From Pseudomonas protegens (GTDB taxonomy: Bacteria > Pseudomonadota > Gammaproteobacteria > Pseudomonadales > Pseudomonadaceae), in contig NZ_CP031396.1 of NCBI RefSeq assembly GCF_003363755.1, forward strand, positions 4,682,501 to 4,746,500: a stretch of DNA of 64,000 nt. The letters are read 5' to 3'. The notes below the pieces were generated by a model. The model was not told the DNA's origin, did no database searches, and saw only the letters and a list, made by a program, of their open reading frames with translations. Below, one piece after another: positions 20,220-31,859 of the stretch; positions within the stretch are counted from its first letter, which is position 1, and every line of letters starts with the position of its first letter. The position numbers were made by a program, and so were the translations under genes.

Positions 20220-23066
20220 TTACAGGCTGGAGATCCGTGCGTGCTGCTCTGCCAGCTTGCCCAGAGCCTGTTCGGCTTCGGCCAGTTTGGCGCGTTCCTT
20301 CTCGATCACTTCGGCCGGAGCCTTGTCGACGAAGGAGGCGTTGGACAGCTTGCCACCCACGCGCTGCACTTCGCCTTGCAGGCGTTGGATTTCCTTGTCC
20401 AGACGGGCCAGTTCCGCACCTTTGTCGATCAGGCCGGCCATGGGCACCAGCACTTCCATCTCGCCCACCAGGGCGGTGGCGGACAGCGGCGCTTCGTCGC
20501 CGGCACCCAGCACAGTGATGGATTCGAGTCGGGCCAGCTTCTTCAGCAAGGCTTCGTTCTCGGTCAGGCGACGCTGGTCTTCGGTGCTAACGTTCTTCAG
20601 GAACAGGGCCAGGGGCTTGCCCGGACCAATGTTCATTTCCGCGCGAATGTTGCGAGTGCCGAGCATCAGGCCCTTGAGCCATTCGATGTCGTCTTCGGCG
20701 GCCTGGTCGATGCGGGCTTCGTTAGCCACCGGCCAAGGTTGCAGCATGATGGTCTTGCCGGTGCTACCGGCCAGCGGCGCCAGGCGCTGCCAGATTTCTT
20801 CGGTGATGAACGGCATGAACGGATGGGCCAGGCGCAGGGCCACTTCCAGTACCCGCACCAGGGTGCGACGGGTGCCGCGCTGGCGTTCAACCGGCGCGTT
20901 CTCGTCCCACAGCACCGGCTTGGACAGCTCCAGGTACCAGTCGCAGTACTGGTTCCAGATGAACTCGTACAGGGCCTGGGCGGCCAGGTCGAAACGGAAC
21001 TGGTCGAGCTGACGGGTGACTTCGGCTTCGGTGCGCTGCAGTTGCGAGATGATCCAGCGGTCCGCCAGGGACAGCTCATAGGCCTCGCCGTTCTGACCGC
21101 AGTCCTCGCCCTTATCCAGCACGTAGCGCGCGGCGTTCCAGATCTTGTTGCAGAAGTTGCGGTAACCCTCGACGCGGCCCATGTCGAACTTGATGTCGCG
21201 GCCGGTGGTGGCCAGGGAGCAGAAGGTGAAGCGCAGGGCATCGGTGCCGTAGCTGGCGATGCCGTCGGCGAATTCGGCGCGGGTCTGCTTCTCGATGGCT
21301 TTCTGCAGTTTCGGCTGCATCAGGCCGGTGGTGCGCTTCTGCACCAGGGTTTCGAGGTCGATACCGTCGATGATGTCCAGCGGGTCGAGGACGTTGCCCT
21401 TGGACTTGGACATCTTCTGGCCCTGGCCGTCGCGGACCAGGCCGTGCACGTACACGGTCTTGAACGGAACCTGCGGCGTGCCGTCTTCGTTCTTCACCAG
21501 GTGCATGGTGAGCATGATCATCCGGGCGACCCAGAAGAAAATGATGTCGAAGCCGGTGACCAGCACGTCGGTTGGGTGGAAGGTCTTGAGGAAGTCGGTC
21601 TGTTCCGGCCAGCCCAGGGTGGAGAAGGTCCACAGGCCCGAGCTGAACCAGGTGTCGAGCACGTCGTTGTCCTGCTGCAGGGCAACGTCCGGACCGAGGT
21701 TGTGCTTGGCTCGCACTTCGGCTTCATCGCGGCCGACATAGACCTTGCCCGATTCGTCGTACCAGGCCGGAATCCGGTGGCCCCACCACAGCTGGCGGCT
21801 GATGCACCAGTCCTGGATGTCGCGCATCCAGGAGAAGTACATGTTCTCGTACTGCTTGGGCACGAAGGCGATGCGGCCGTCTTCCACAGCAGCGATGGCA
21901 GGTTCCGCCAGCGGCTTGGTGGAGACATACCACTGGTCGGTGAGCCACGGCTCGATGACGGTGCCGGAGCGGTCGCCCTTCGGCACTTTCAGGGCGTGGT
22001 CGTCGACGCTGACCAGCAGGCCGGCGGCGTCGAAGGCGGCCACGATCTGTTTGCGCGCTTCGAAACGATCCAGGCCCACGTACTCGGCCGGGATCTTGCC
22101 GTCGACGGTTTCGTTGAGGCTGCCGTCCAGGTTGAACACCTGGCAGGCCGGCAGCACGGCGGCGTTCTTGTCGAAGATGTTGAGCAGCGGCAGGTTGTGG
22201 CGCTTGCCGACTTCGTAGTCGTTGAAATCGTGGGCCGGGGTGATTTTCACGCAGCCGGTGCCGAATTCAGGGTCGCAGTAGTCATCGGCAATGATCGGGA
22301 TGCGCCGGCCGACCAGGGGCAGTTCGACGAACTTGCCGATCAGCGCCTTGTAACGCTCGTCTTCAGGGTTCACCGCGACGGCGGAGTCGCCGAGCATGGT
22401 TTCCGGACGAGTGGTGGCGACGATCAGGTAGTCGTTGCCTTCAGCGGTCTTGGCGCCGTCGGCCAGTGGGTATTTCAGGTTCCACAGGAAGCCTTTCTCG
22501 TCGTGGTTTTCCACTTCCAGATCGGAAATCGCCGTGTGCAGCTTGGTGTCCCAGTTCACCAGGCGCTTGCCGCGGTAGATCAGACCATCTTCGTGCAGGC
22601 GCACGAAGGCTTCCTTCACCGCTTCCGACAGGCCGTCGTCCATGGTGAAGCGCTCGCGGCTCCAGTCCACGGAGGAGCCCAGGCGGCGGATCTGGCGGCT
22701 GATGTTGCCCCCGGACTGATCCTTCCACTCCCAGACTTTTTCGAGGAATTTTTCCCGGCCCAGATCGTGGCGATTCTGGCCCTGGGCTTCGATCTGACGC
22801 TCCACCAGCATCTGCGTGGCGATACCGGCGTGGTCGGTGCCCGGCTGCCACAGGGTGTTGCGACCCTGCATGCGGCGGAAGCGGATCAGGGCGTCCATGA
22901 TCGCGTTGTTGAAGCCGTGGCCCATGTGCAGGCTGCCGGTGACGTTCGGCGGCGGGATCATGATGGTGTAGGAGTCGCCCGCGCCTTGCGGGGCGAAGTA
23001 GTTCTCGGACTCCCAGGTCTGGTACCAGGAAGTTTCAATGGCGTGCGGCTGGTAGGTCTTATCCAT
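20220..23066 (-). CDS. valS: Valyl-tRNA synthetase
   Basis: A 948-residue class I aminoacyl-tRNA synthetase that charges tRNA-Val and edits mischarged threonine. The HIGH-type motif is in [14 protein letters not shown] (residues 39-52), KMSKSKGN carries the second ATP-binding motif, and the C-terminus has the coiled-coil arm [21 protein letters not shown] typical of ValRS. The length agrees with the E. coli enzyme (951). It is the last of the run pepA, holC, hypothetical, valS, with its own terminator. Confidence 0.98.
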   Translation of the reverse strand: MDKTYQPHAIETSWYQTWESENYFAPQGAGDSYTIMIPPPNVTGSLHMGHGFNNAIMDALIRFRRMQGRNTLWQPGTDHAGIATQMLVERQIEAQGQNRHDLGREKFLEKVWEWKDQSGGNISRQIRRLGSSVDWSRERFTMDDGLSEAVKEAFVRLHEDGLIYRGKRLVNWDTKLHTAISDLEVENHDEKGFLWNLKYPLADGAKTAEGNDYLIVATTRPETMLGDSAVAVNPEDERYKALIGKFVELPLVGRRIPIIADDYCDPEFGTGCVKITPAHDFNDYEVGKRHNLPLLNIFDKNAAVLPACQVFNLDGSLNETVDGKIPAEYVGLDRFEARKQIVAAFDAAGLLVSVDDHALKVPKGDRSGTVIEPWLTDQWYVSTKPLAEPAIAAVEDGRIAFVPKQYENMYFSWMRDIQDWCISRQLWWGHRIPAWYDESGKVYVGRDEAEVRAKHNLGPDVALQQDNDVLDTWFSSGLWTFSTLGWPEQTDFLKTFHPTDVLVTGFDIIFFWVARMIMLTMHLVKNEDGTPQVPFKTVYVHGLVRDGQGQKMSKSKGNVLDPLDIIDGIDLETLVQKRTTGLMQPKLQKAIEKQTRAEFADGIASYGTDALRFTFCSLATTGRDIKFDMGRVEGYRNFCNKIWNAARYVLDKGEDCGQNGEAYELSLADRWIISQLQRTEAEVTRQLDQFRFDLAAQALYEFIWNQYCDWYLELSKPVLWDENAPVERQRGTRRTLVRVLEVALRLAHPFMPFITEEIWQRLAPLAGSTGKTIMLQPWPVANEARIDQAAEDDIEWLKGLMLGTRNIRAEMNIGPGKPLALFLKNVSTEDQRRLTENEALLKKLARLESITVLGAGDEAPLSATALVGEMEVLVPMAGLIDKGAELARLDKEIQRLQGEVQRVGGKLSNASFVDKAPAEVIEKERAKLAEAEQALGKLAEQHARISSL

Positions 23067-23139
23067 GCGCGGCGGGACCCTATTGGCATTTATTCAGGAA
23101 AAGCCGGGAAGTATAGCGGAGGGGGGCAGCAGCAAGCCA

Positions 23140-23157
23140 CAAGCGGCAAGCGACAAG
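23140..23157 (+). repeat. 18-base repeat flanking valS (copy 2)
   Basis: CAAGCGGCAAGCGACAAG, within AGCAAGCCACAAGCGGCAAG, differs by one base from the copy at 20108-20125 and has the same orientation. It lies in the 119-base gap between valS and the hypothetical gene. Confidence 0.5.
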
Positions 23158-23185
23158 ATGGCCATGCCCGGCTTTTGCGTGTGGC

Positions 23186-23659
23186 TTATGGTTTGCCGTT
23201 GGTGGCTGCTGCGAGCAGGCGTTCCAGGCGGGCGTCGAGGCGGCGCTTGATTTCGGTTTCGATGTGCGGGGCGAAATCGTCGATCACGTCTTGCATGATC
23301 AGCTGGGCAGCGGCACGCAGTTCGGTATCCAGGTGCAGCAGGGCATCGGCGCTGTTGCTGGCAGGGGCAGGTTTGGCTGCGGGAGCGGTCGCTGGAGCTG
23401 GAGCTGGAACTGGTGCCGTCACTTGAATTGGTGCCAGTGCCGGTGCAGCTTGCGGTTTGGCTTGCGCTGCGGGTGCAGCTTCGGTTTCGTCAGGTTGCTG
23501 GCTGCCGACCATGTCGAACAGCAGGGGGATTTGCACTTCGCCGCTCACGGTTTCGGTCAGCAGTGGCGGTTGCAGATTGTCATCGCCGAGCAGTTGACGG
23601 ATCGACTCGAGGTCGTCCAGTAGATGCGCGGGTTTTTGCAGCGGGTTGGGAGTGTCCAT
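23186..23659 (-). CDS. Conserved hypothetical protein with Ala/Pro-rich linker
   Basis: A 157-residue protein of unknown function that occurs between holC and valS in pseudomonads. It has an N-terminal part (MDTPNPLQKPAHLLDDLESI), a central low-complexity linker of Ala/Pro repeats (about residues 65-105), and a helical C-terminus (AAQLIMQDVIDDFAPHIETE) rich in charged residues. It starts seven bases after holC, so it is probably co-expressed with the replication subunit. I recognise no catalytic motif. Confidence 0.75.
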   Translation of the reverse strand: MDTPNPLQKPAHLLDDLESIRQLLGDDNLQPPLLTETVSGEVQIPLLFDMVGSQQPDETEAAPAAQAKPQAAPALAPIQVTAPVPAPAPATAPAAKPAPASNSADALLHLDTELRAAAQLIMQDVIDDFAPHIETEIKRRLDARLERLLAAATNGKP

Positions 23660-23666
23660 CGGGTGC

Positions 23667-24095
23667 TCAGAGTCGCTGTAAACGGTGATCTTGCAGAGGA
23701 TAGCCCTGTTCGCGATAGAAACGGAAACTCTCGCGGGCCGCCTGACGAATAGTCGGGTCTTCCACCACCACTTCGGCAATTCGGGCAAAGCGCGGTGCAA
23801 AGGCCGGTACTTTCAGGTCCAGGTTCACCAGCAGGTCGTTGTGTTCGCCAGGGTCCTGGCCAAAGCCCAGCACGATCAGGCCGTCGGCTTCGCTTTCTGC
23901 CGGGCCGTGGGGAACGAAGGCTTCGCCCTTGAAGCGCCACAGGCGGGCATCGAGTTCGTCCCGTTGTTGTGCGTCGCTGCAATGCAGGTAGATGCGATGG
24001 CCCATGCGCCAGGCCTTGTCGGTGAGCTTGCAGGCAAAATCCAGGCGCGCCGCAGGGTCCGCGCTGGGAAGAATGTAGAAGTCGACTTTGGTCAT
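23667..24095 (-). CDS. holC: DNA polymerase III subunit chi
   Basis: HolC (chi) links the DNA polymerase III clamp loader, through psi, to single-strand-binding protein. The 142-residue protein has the family N-terminus TKVDFYILPSADPAARLDFA, the YLHCSDAQQRDELDARLW helix-strand block and GPAESEADGLIVLGFGQDP. It lies downstream of pepA, from which a hairpin separates it, and is followed by the hypothetical gene. Confidence 0.95.
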   Translation of the reverse strand: MTKVDFYILPSADPAARLDFACKLTDKAWRMGHRIYLHCSDAQQRDELDARLWRFKGEAFVPHGPAESEADGLIVLGFGQDPGEHNDLLVNLDLKVPAFAPRFARIAEVVVEDPTIRQAARESFRFYREQGYPLQDHRLQRL

Positions 24096-24115
24096 TGGGA
24101 TTCCTGAGCCGGAAA

Positions 24116-24139
24116 GGGCGCCGCCTTCAAGCGGCACCC
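24116..24139 (-). terminator. Hairpin between pepA and holC
   Basis: On the minus strand GGGTGCCGC and GCGGCGCCC pair (one G-T) around TTGAAG, followed by TTT. It could end or attenuate pepA transcription before holC. Confidence 0.5.
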
Positions 24140-24155
24140 TCCGCGGTCATGGTTT

Positions 24156-25805
<1,650 letters not shown>

Positions 25806-25830
25806 TTAGAGCGTCGGGTGAGCATCCTCC

Positions 25831-25859
25831 GTGACAGGCGCGCGCAATCACAGGATAAT
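25831..25859 (+). promoter_or_regulatory. Sigma-70 promoter of lptFG
   Basis: GTGACA (25831-25836), exactly 17 bases, then GATAAT (25854-25859) differ from consensus by one base in each box. It points to lptF 95 bases downstream, in the 307-base gap shared with pepA. Confidence 0.75.
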
Positions 25860-25953
25860 GCGCCATCTTTTTTTCGGCGGCCCTGTCTCTGGGGCCGGCT
25901 CGATACGTTTGCTTGTTCGGCCGCCTTAGCCTGACAACCCTGGAGTGTCTGGT

Positions 25954-27072
25954 TTGATCGTCTTTCGTTATCTATCCCGCGAAGTCCTGTTGACCCTGAG
26001 TGCCGTGAGTGCGGTGCTGCTGGTCATCATCATGAGCGGACGCTTCGTCAAGTTCCTCGCACAAGCCGCCTCGGGCGCCCTGGACCCGGGCTCGCTGTTC
26101 CTGATCATGGGCTTTCGTCTGCCGGGCTTTTTGCAACTGATCCTGCCATTGGGACTGTTCCTGGGCATTCTCCTGGCTTACGGCCGGCTCTATCTCGAAA
26201 GTGAGATGACCGTGTTGTCGGCTACCGGTATGAGTCAGCAGCGTTTGCTGGGCATGACCATGATCCCGGCGGCCCTTGTGGCCCTGCTGGTGGCCTGGTT
26301 GAGCCTGAGTCTGGCGCCGCAGGGGGCCAATCAGTTCCAGTTGCTGTTGAACAAACAGGATGCACTGACCGAGTTCGACACCCTGGTGGCCGGGCGCTTC
26401 CAGGCGCTCAATGATGGCACTCGGGTGACCTATACCGAGCAGCTATCCGAGGATCGCACCAATCTTTCTGGAGTGTTCATCTCCGAAAAACGCCTGAGCC
26501 GGGAGAAAAAGGACCAGGGCATTTCGGTGCTGGTGGCCGAGAAGGGGCACCAGGACATTCGTCCCGATGGCAATCGCTACCTGATCCTGGAAAACGGCTA
26601 TCGCTATGACGGCAATCCAGGTGAGGCCAACTACCGGGTGATCAAGTACGACACCTACGGCGTGCTGCTGGAGCGGCCTGATGTCAGCGACGAAGTCACC
26701 GATCGCGATGCCATGCCCACTGCTGATCTGATCGGCAAGGATGACCTGCGGGCCCGTGCCGAGCTGCAATGGCGCCTGTCTCTGCCATTGCTGGTGTTTA
26801 TCGTGACCTTGATGGCGGTGCCGTTGTCTCGGGTCAACCCGCGCCAGGGCCGCTTCCTCAAGCTGATCCCGGCCATCCTGCTGTATATGGCGTACCTGAC
26901 TATCCTGATCGCGGTACGTGGCGCCATGGAGAAAGGCAAGATCTCGCCAGCCCTGGGGCTGTGGTGGGTTCACCTGATGTTCCTGGCGATTGGTCTGGGT
27001 TTGATGTACTGGGAACCGTTGCGTTTGAAGATGGCGAGTCGTCGCAGCATGAAGGAGATGGCTCGTGGTTAA
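25954..27072 (+). CDS. lptF: LPS export permease LptF
   Basis: LptF is one of two inner-membrane permeases that, with LptB2 and LptG, extract lipopolysaccharide for transport to the outer membrane. The 372-residue protein has membrane helices at both ends and a periplasmic beta-jellyroll between. A TTG start at 25954 is chosen: GGAG (25942-25945) lies eight bases before it and the protein then begins MIVFRYLSREVLLTL, as in other pseudomonads. The in-frame GTG at 25945 overlaps that GGAG. lptG overlaps the end by eight bases. Confidence 0.94.
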   Translation: MIVFRYLSREVLLTLSAVSAVLLVIIMSGRFVKFLAQAASGALDPGSLFLIMGFRLPGFLQLILPLGLFLGILLAYGRLYLESEMTVLSATGMSQQRLLGMTMIPAALVALLVAWLSLSLAPQGANQFQLLLNKQDALTEFDTLVAGRFQALNDGTRVTYTEQLSEDRTNLSGVFISEKRLSREKKDQGISVLVAEKGHQDIRPDGNRYLILENGYRYDGNPGEANYRVIKYDTYGVLLERPDVSDEVTDRDAMPTADLIGKDDLRARAELQWRLSLPLLVFIVTLMAVPLSRVNPRQGRFLKLIPAILLYMAYLTILIAVRGAMEKGKISPALGLWWVHLMFLAIGLGLMYWEPLRLKMASRRSMKEMARG

Positions 27073-28126
27073 GCTCGATCGCTACATCGGTAGCAGTGTG
27101 TTCATGGCTATTCTCGCGGTCCTGGGGATCATCCTCGGGCTGGCTTCGCTGTTTGCCTTCATCGATGAGATGGGCAGTGTCAGCGATACCTACACCGTGA
27201 TGGATGTGATGAGCTACGTGGCGCTCACTGCTCCGCGCCGGGTCTATGAAATGTTGCCGATGGCCGGCCTGATCGGCTGCCTGATCGGTCTTGGCTCCCT
27301 GGCCAGCAACAGCGAGCTGACCATCATGCGTGCTGCCGGCGTTTCTGTCGGTCGTATCGTCTGGGCGGTGATGAAGCCGATGCTGGTGCTGATGCTGGTG
27401 GGCGTGCTGGTGGGCGAGTACGTCGCGCCGGCCACTGAGACCCAGGCCCAGGCCAGTCGCGCCCTGGCCCAGGGTTCCGGTGATGCCCAGAGCTCCAAGC
27501 GCGGTCTGTGGCACCGCCAGGGCGAGGAGTTCATCCATATCAACGCAGTGCAGCCCAATGGCCTGCTGTATGGCGTGACTCGCTATCACTTCGATGACAG
27601 TCACCACATGTTGTCGTCGAGTTTTGCCCGTCAGGCACGGTTCCACGAGAACTACTGGCAGTTGACTGATGTCACCACCACCTATTTCCGTGACGGTCAC
27701 ACCGAGGTCATCAGCGTGCCTGATGAACGTTGGGATGTGGCCCTGAGTCCGCAACTGCTGAGCACCGTGGTCATGGCGCCGGAGTCCCTGTCCATCAGCG
27801 GTCTGTGGGGCTATATCCACTATCTGGCCGACCAGGGTTTGAACAACGGCCGCTACTGGCTGGCGTTCTGGGTCAAGGTGCTGCAGCCGTTGGTGACGGC
27901 GGCCCTGGTGCTGATGGCGATTTCCTTCATTTTCGGACCGCTGCGTTCGGTGACCCTGGGGCAGCGGGTATTCACCGGCGTATTGGTGGGCTTCACCTTC
28001 CGTATCGCCCAGGACCTGCTGGGCCCTTCGAGCCTGGTGTTCGGCTTCTCGCCGCTGTTCGCGGTGCTGGTGCCGGCGGGTATCTGTGCCATTGCCGGTT
28101 TCTGGCTATTGCGCCGAGCCGGCTGA
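27065..28126 (+). CDS. lptG: LPS export permease LptG
   Basis: The partner permease of LptF, 353 residues, starting at a GTG inside the end of lptF. It shows the family pattern of three N-terminal helices (VFMAILAVLGIILGLASLFA first), the MLPMAGLIGCLIGLG block, a periplasmic jellyroll of about 170 residues, and three C-terminal helices. Equal synthesis with LptF is likely through translational coupling. A terminator follows. Confidence 0.95.
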   Translation: MVKLDRYIGSSVFMAILAVLGIILGLASLFAFIDEMGSVSDTYTVMDVMSYVALTAPRRVYEMLPMAGLIGCLIGLGSLASNSELTIMRAAGVSVGRIVWAVMKPMLVLMLVGVLVGEYVAPATETQAQASRALAQGSGDAQSSKRGLWHRQGEEFIHINAVQPNGLLYGVTRYHFDDSHHMLSSSFARQARFHENYWQLTDVTTTYFRDGHTEVISVPDERWDVALSPQLLSTVVMAPESLSISGLWGYIHYLADQGLNNGRYWLAFWVKVLQPLVTAALVLMAISFIFGPLRSVTLGQRVFTGVLVGFTFRIAQDLLGPSSLVFGFSPLFAVLVPAGICAIAGFWLLRRAG

Positions 28127-28155
28127 TTCATTGGCTCTACCAGGCGATTAGCGCA

Positions 28156-28184
28156 ACGCCCCGGTCCTTGATCGGGGCGTTTTT
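28156..28184 (+). terminator. Rho-independent terminator after lptG
   Basis: ACGCCCCG and CGGGGCGT form an 8-base stem with a 9-base loop, followed by TTTT, 29 bases after the lptG stop. Confidence 0.9.
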
Positions 28185-28293
28185 GCATTTGACAAACGCT
28201 GATAGGCGAGCGTGACGCTCGTGCCGAGTATCAGGTACAATTCCCGGCTATTTTTCGGCGGGCCCTGCCTGCAGCCTTTTTGAGTGTTCATCC

Positions 28294-30093
28294 GTGAGTG
28301 ATTTGAGTCATATCCGCAATTTCTCCATCATCGCCCACATTGACCATGGCAAGTCGACTCTGGCCGATCGTTTTATCCAGATGTGCGGCGGCCTGGCCGA
28401 TCGCGAAATGGAAGCCCAGGTTCTGGACTCCATGGACCTTGAACGTGAGCGCGGGATCACCATCAAGGCCCACAGCGTCACCCTCTATTACAAAGCCAAA
28501 GATGGCATCACCTACCAGCTGAACTTCATCGATACCCCGGGCCACGTGGACTTCACTTATGAAGTCAGTCGCTCCCTGGCGGCCTGTGAAGGTGCTCTGC
28601 TGGTGGTGGACGCCGGTCAGGGTGTTGAGGCCCAGTCGGTAGCCAACTGCTACACCGCCATTGAGCAAGGCCTGGAAGTCATGCCGGTGCTGAACAAGAT
28701 CGACCTGCCACAGGCCGATCCGGAGCGGGTCAAGGAAGAGATCGAGAAGATCATCGGTATCGATGCCACCGATGCCGTGACTTGCAGCGCCAAGACCGGC
28801 CTGGGCGTGGACGAGGTGCTTGAGCGCCTGGTCGCCACTATCCCGGCTCCTACCGGCAATATCGAAGACCCACTGCAAGCACTGATCATCGACTCCTGGT
28901 TCGACAACTACCTGGGCGTTGTGTCCCTGGTGCGTGTGCGTCACGGCCGGGTGAAGAAGGGCGACAAGATCCTGGTGAAATCCACCGGCAAGATCCACCT
29001 GGTGGACAGCGTCGGCGTCTTCAACCCGAAACACACCGCCACCACTGACCTCAAGGCCGGTGAAGTGGGCTTCATCATCGCCGGCATCAAGGACATTCAC
29101 GGGGCACCGGTGGGTGACACCCTGACCTTGAGTTCGACCCCGGACGTGGAAGTACTGCCAGGCTTCAAGCGCATTCAGCCGCAGGTCTATGCCGGCCTGT
29201 TCCCGGTCAGCTCCGACGACTTCGAGGATTTCCGCGAAGCCTTGCAGAAACTCACCCTCAACGACTCGTCGCTGCAGTACACCCCGGAAAGCTCCGACGC
29301 CCTGGGCTTCGGCTTCCGTTGCGGGTTCCTCGGCATGCTGCACATGGAGATCATCCAGGAGCGCCTGGAGCGCGAATACGACCTGGACCTGATCACCACG
29401 GCGCCGACGGTGATCTTCGAGCTGCAGTTGAAGAACGGTGAAACGATCTATGTCGACAACCCGTCCAAACTTCCGGATCTGTCGGCGATTGAAGACATGC
29501 GCGAGCCGATCGTGCGGGCCAATATTCTTGTGCCGCAAGAGCACCTGGGCAACGTCATAACCCTGTGCATCGAGAAGCGTGGCGTGCAGCACGACATGCT
29601 GTTCCTTGGTAGCCAGGTCCAGGTGACCTACGATCTGCCGATGAACGAAGTGGTACTGGACTTCTTTGACCGCCTGAAATCCACCAGCCGCGGCTATGCT
29701 TCGCTGGATTACCATTTCGATCGCTACCAGTCGGCTAATCTGGTCAAGCTGGATGTATTGATCAACGGTGAGAAAGTCGACGCCCTGGCGTTGATCGTCC
29801 ACCGTGACAACGCCCACTACAAAGGGCGTGCGTTGACCGAGAAGATGAAGGAACTGATTCCTCGGCAGATGTTTGACGTGGCAATCCAGGCCGCCATTGG
29901 CGGGCAGATTGTGGCGCGGACAACCGTCAAGGCGCTCAGAAAGAACGTACTGGCCAAATGCTACGGTGGCGACGTCAGCCGTAAGCGCAAGCTGTTGGAA
30001 AAGCAGAAGGCCGGTAAGAAACGCATGAAGCAAGTGGGCAACGTGGAAATTCCACAAGAAGCCTTCCTTGCCGTGCTCAGGTTGGATAGTTAG
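28294..30093 (+). CDS. lepA: Elongation factor 4 (LepA)
   Basis: A ribosomal GTPase of 599 residues that acts in initiation and stalled translation. It starts at GTG 28294. G1 is [11 protein letters not shown]3 DTPGHVDF, G4 NKIDL. The LepA-specific C-terminal domain is present, including [20 protein letters not shown] near the end. It is the first gene of lepA-lepB-(remnant)-rnc-era-recO-pdxJ, and lepB starts five bases after its stop. Confidence 0.98.
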   Translation: MSDLSHIRNFSIIAHIDHGKSTLADRFIQMCGGLADREMEAQVLDSMDLERERGITIKAHSVTLYYKAKDGITYQLNFIDTPGHVDFTYEVSRSLAACEGALLVVDAGQGVEAQSVANCYTAIEQGLEVMPVLNKIDLPQADPERVKEEIEKIIGIDATDAVTCSAKTGLGVDEVLERLVATIPAPTGNIEDPLQALIIDSWFDNYLGVVSLVRVRHGRVKKGDKILVKSTGKIHLVDSVGVFNPKHTATTDLKAGEVGFIIAGIKDIHGAPVGDTLTLSSTPDVEVLPGFKRIQPQVYAGLFPVSSDDFEDFREALQKLTLNDSSLQYTPESSDALGFGFRCGFLGMLHMEIIQERLEREYDLDLITTAPTVIFELQLKNGETIYVDNPSKLPDLSAIEDMREPIVRANILVPQEHLGNVITLCIEKRGVQHDMLFLGSQVQVTYDLPMNEVVLDFFDRLKSTSRGYASLDYHFDRYQSANLVKLDVLINGEKVDALALIVHRDNAHYKGRALTEKMKELIPRQMFDVAIQAAIGGQIVARTTVKALRKNVLAKCYGGDVSRKRKLLEKQKAGKKRMKQVGNVEIPQEAFLAVLRLDS

Positions 30094-30098
30094 GTCCT

Positions 30099-30953
30099 AT
30101 GTCACTAAATTTCCCGCTGTTGCTGGTCATCGCTGTCTTTGTCTGCGGTCTCTTGGCGTTGCTCGACCTGGTGTTTCTGGCACCGCGTCGGCGCTCGGCC
30201 ATCGCCAACTATCAGGGCAGCGTCAGCCAGCCGGATGGGCTGGTGGTCGAAAAGCTGAGCAAGGAACCGCTGCTGGTTGAGTACGGCAAGTCGTTCTTTC
30301 CGGTGCTGTTCATCGTCCTGGTGCTGCGTTCGTTCCTGGTGGAACCGTTCCAGATTCCCTCGGGCTCGATGAAGCCGACCCTGGATGTGGGCGACTTCAT
30401 CCTGGTGAACAAGTTTTCTTACGGGATTCGCTTGCCGGTGATCGACAAGAAAGTCATCGAAGTCGGTGATCCGCAGCGCGGCGATGTGATGGTGTTCCGC
30501 TACCCAAGCGACCCGAACGTCAACTACATCAAGCGTGTGGTCGGCCTGCCGGGCGATGAAGTGCGCTACACCAGCGACAAACGCTTGTTCGTCAATGGTC
30601 AGCCGGTGGCGGAGCAGTTGGTCGGGGCTGAACCCGGCACCCTGGGCAGCGCTGAGCTGTACAAGGAAAAACTCGGTGCCGCCGAGCACTTGATCCGCAA
30701 GGAAATGAGTCGCTATCGGCCCGCTCCGGACGGGCGCTGGGTGGTTCCCGCCGGGCACTACTTCATGATGGGCGACAACCGCGACAACTCCAACGACAGT
30801 CGCTACTGGGACGATCCAAGTATTCCCAAGGATCTGCTGGGCATGGTTCCCGACAAGAATATCGTCGGCAAGGCCTTCGCAGTCTGGATGAGCTGGCCCG
30901 AACCGAAACTCAGCCACCTGCCGAACTTCTCGCGGGTTGGCCTGATCAAGTAA
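30099..30953 (+). CDS. lepB: Signal peptidase I
   Basis: LepB removes signal peptides from exported proteins at the periplasmic face of the inner membrane. The 284-residue protein has two N-terminal membrane segments (residues 5-25 and about 65-80) and a periplasmic domain with the Ser-Lys dyad: S90 in IPSGSMKP and K145 in YIKRVVGLPGD. Box E GDNRDNSNDSRYWG-like sequence is present as GDNRDNSNDSRYWD. It follows lepA directly. Confidence 0.97.
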   Translation: MSLNFPLLLVIAVFVCGLLALLDLVFLAPRRRSAIANYQGSVSQPDGLVVEKLSKEPLLVEYGKSFFPVLFIVLVLRSFLVEPFQIPSGSMKPTLDVGDFILVNKFSYGIRLPVIDKKVIEVGDPQRGDVMVFRYPSDPNVNYIKRVVGLPGDEVRYTSDKRLFVNGQPVAEQLVGAEPGTLGSAELYKEKLGAAEHLIRKEMSRYRPAPDGRWVVPAGHYFMMGDNRDNSNDSRYWDDPSIPKDLLGMVPDKNIVGKAFAVWMSWPEPKLSHLPNFSRVGLIK

Positions 30954-30960
30954 TCACACA

Positions 30961-30983
30961 CGGCGCTGTTGAACACAGCGCCG
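30961..30983 (+). other. Hairpin after lepB
   Basis: CGGCGCTGT and ACAGCGCCG form a perfect 9-base stem with loop TGAAC, 7 bases after the lepB stop. No T-run follows immediately (AATGCTTTT), so it is a weak terminator or a processing site. Confidence 0.5.
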
Positions 30984-31034
30984 AATGCTTTTCTGGCTCT
31001 TGTATAAAACGCCCTTGCCCTCGGGCATCGCGTA

Positions 31035-31173
31035 ACAGCTTTGTGACCAGAAGCATGCAGTCAACGATATTCAGGATGTGGATTTGAACACAGCGTTAAT
31101 TGCCACCCGCACCTCGTGCGCGGCCCCTAGGATGGTGAGTTTCGGCAACGAAATCAGCGTGGGTAAACCGTGA
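31035..31173 (+). pseudogene. Remnant of a DUF4845-type gene upstream of rnc
   Basis: Between lepB and rnc a frame without a start codon reads VNDIQDVDLNTALIA and ends [10 protein letters not shown]. The first part resembles the MQVNxIxDLNL segment that I recall in the small DUF4845 membrane protein encoded between lepB and rnc in other pseudomonads. The preceding SMQ lies one base out of frame. Its TGA (31171-31173) overlaps the rnc GTG (31170-31172), as a coupled upstream gene would. The N-terminal membrane anchor and the middle are missing. Identification rests on remembered family sequence. Confidence 0.45.
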
Positions 31174-31859
31174 GCGTTTCTTTGAGCCGTCTCGAGCGTC
31201 AGCTCGGTTATACCTTCAAGGACCAGGAACTGATGCTTCTGGCCCTCACCCATCGCAGCTTTGCCGGGCGCAACAATGAACGCCTGGAATTCCTCGGTGA
31301 TGCCATCCTCAACTTCGTGGCCGGCGAGGCGTTGTTCGAACGCTTCCCCCAGGCCCGCGAAGGCCAGCTGTCGCGTTTGCGCGCACGCTTGGTGAAAGGT
31401 GAAACACTGGCAGTACTGGCCCGTGGTTTCGACCTGGGCGAATACCTGCGCCTGGGCTCCGGCGAATTGAAGAGCGGCGGTTTCCGTCGTGAGTCGATCC
31501 TGGCCGATGCCCTGGAAGCCCTGATTGGTGCGATCTACCTGGACGCCGGCATGGAAACCGCCCGTGACCGCGTGTTGTCCTGGCTGGCCTCGGAGTTCGA
31601 GAGCCTGACCCTGGTGGACACCAACAAGGACCCCAAGACCCGGCTGCAGGAGTTCCTCCAGTCTCGCGCCTGTGAACTGCCACGCTACGAAGTGGTGGAT
31701 ATCCAGGGCGAACCGCACTGCCGGACATTCTTCGTTGAATGTGAAGTCACCTTATTGAATGAAAAAAGCCGAGGTCAGGGTGTGAGCCGTCGTATTGCCG
31801 AACAGGTAGCGGCCGCCGCAGCACTGATTGCCCTGGGCGTGGAGAATGGCCATGACTGA
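31170..31859 (+). CDS. rnc: Ribonuclease III
   Basis: A 229-residue double-strand-specific RNase that processes rRNA and regulatory RNAs. The RNase III signature [14 protein letters not shown] is at residues 37-50, and the C-terminal dsRNA-binding domain includes [20 protein letters not shown]. The start is GTG at 31170, overlapping the stop of the upstream remnant. era overlaps its end by eight bases. Confidence 0.97.
   Translation: MSVSLSRLERQLGYTFKDQELMLLALTHRSFAGRNNERLEFLGDAILNFVAGEALFERFPQAREGQLSRLRARLVKGETLAVLARGFDLGEYLRLGSGELKSGGFRRESILADALEALIGAIYLDAGMETARDRVLSWLASEFESLTLVDTNKDPKTRLQEFLQSRACELPRYEVVDIQGEPHCRTFFVECEVTLLNEKSRGQGVSRRIAEQVAAAAALIALGVENGHD

Noticed and set aside
20241-23426. 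A very long open frame on the plus strand opposite valS
   Set aside because: It mirrors the valS coding frame; high GC at third positions leaves the opposite frame open. Its translation has no recognisable domain and lacks an independent ribosome-binding site.
28288-30057. A minus-strand frame opposite lepA
   Set aside because: It mirrors the LepA gene and has no family motif.
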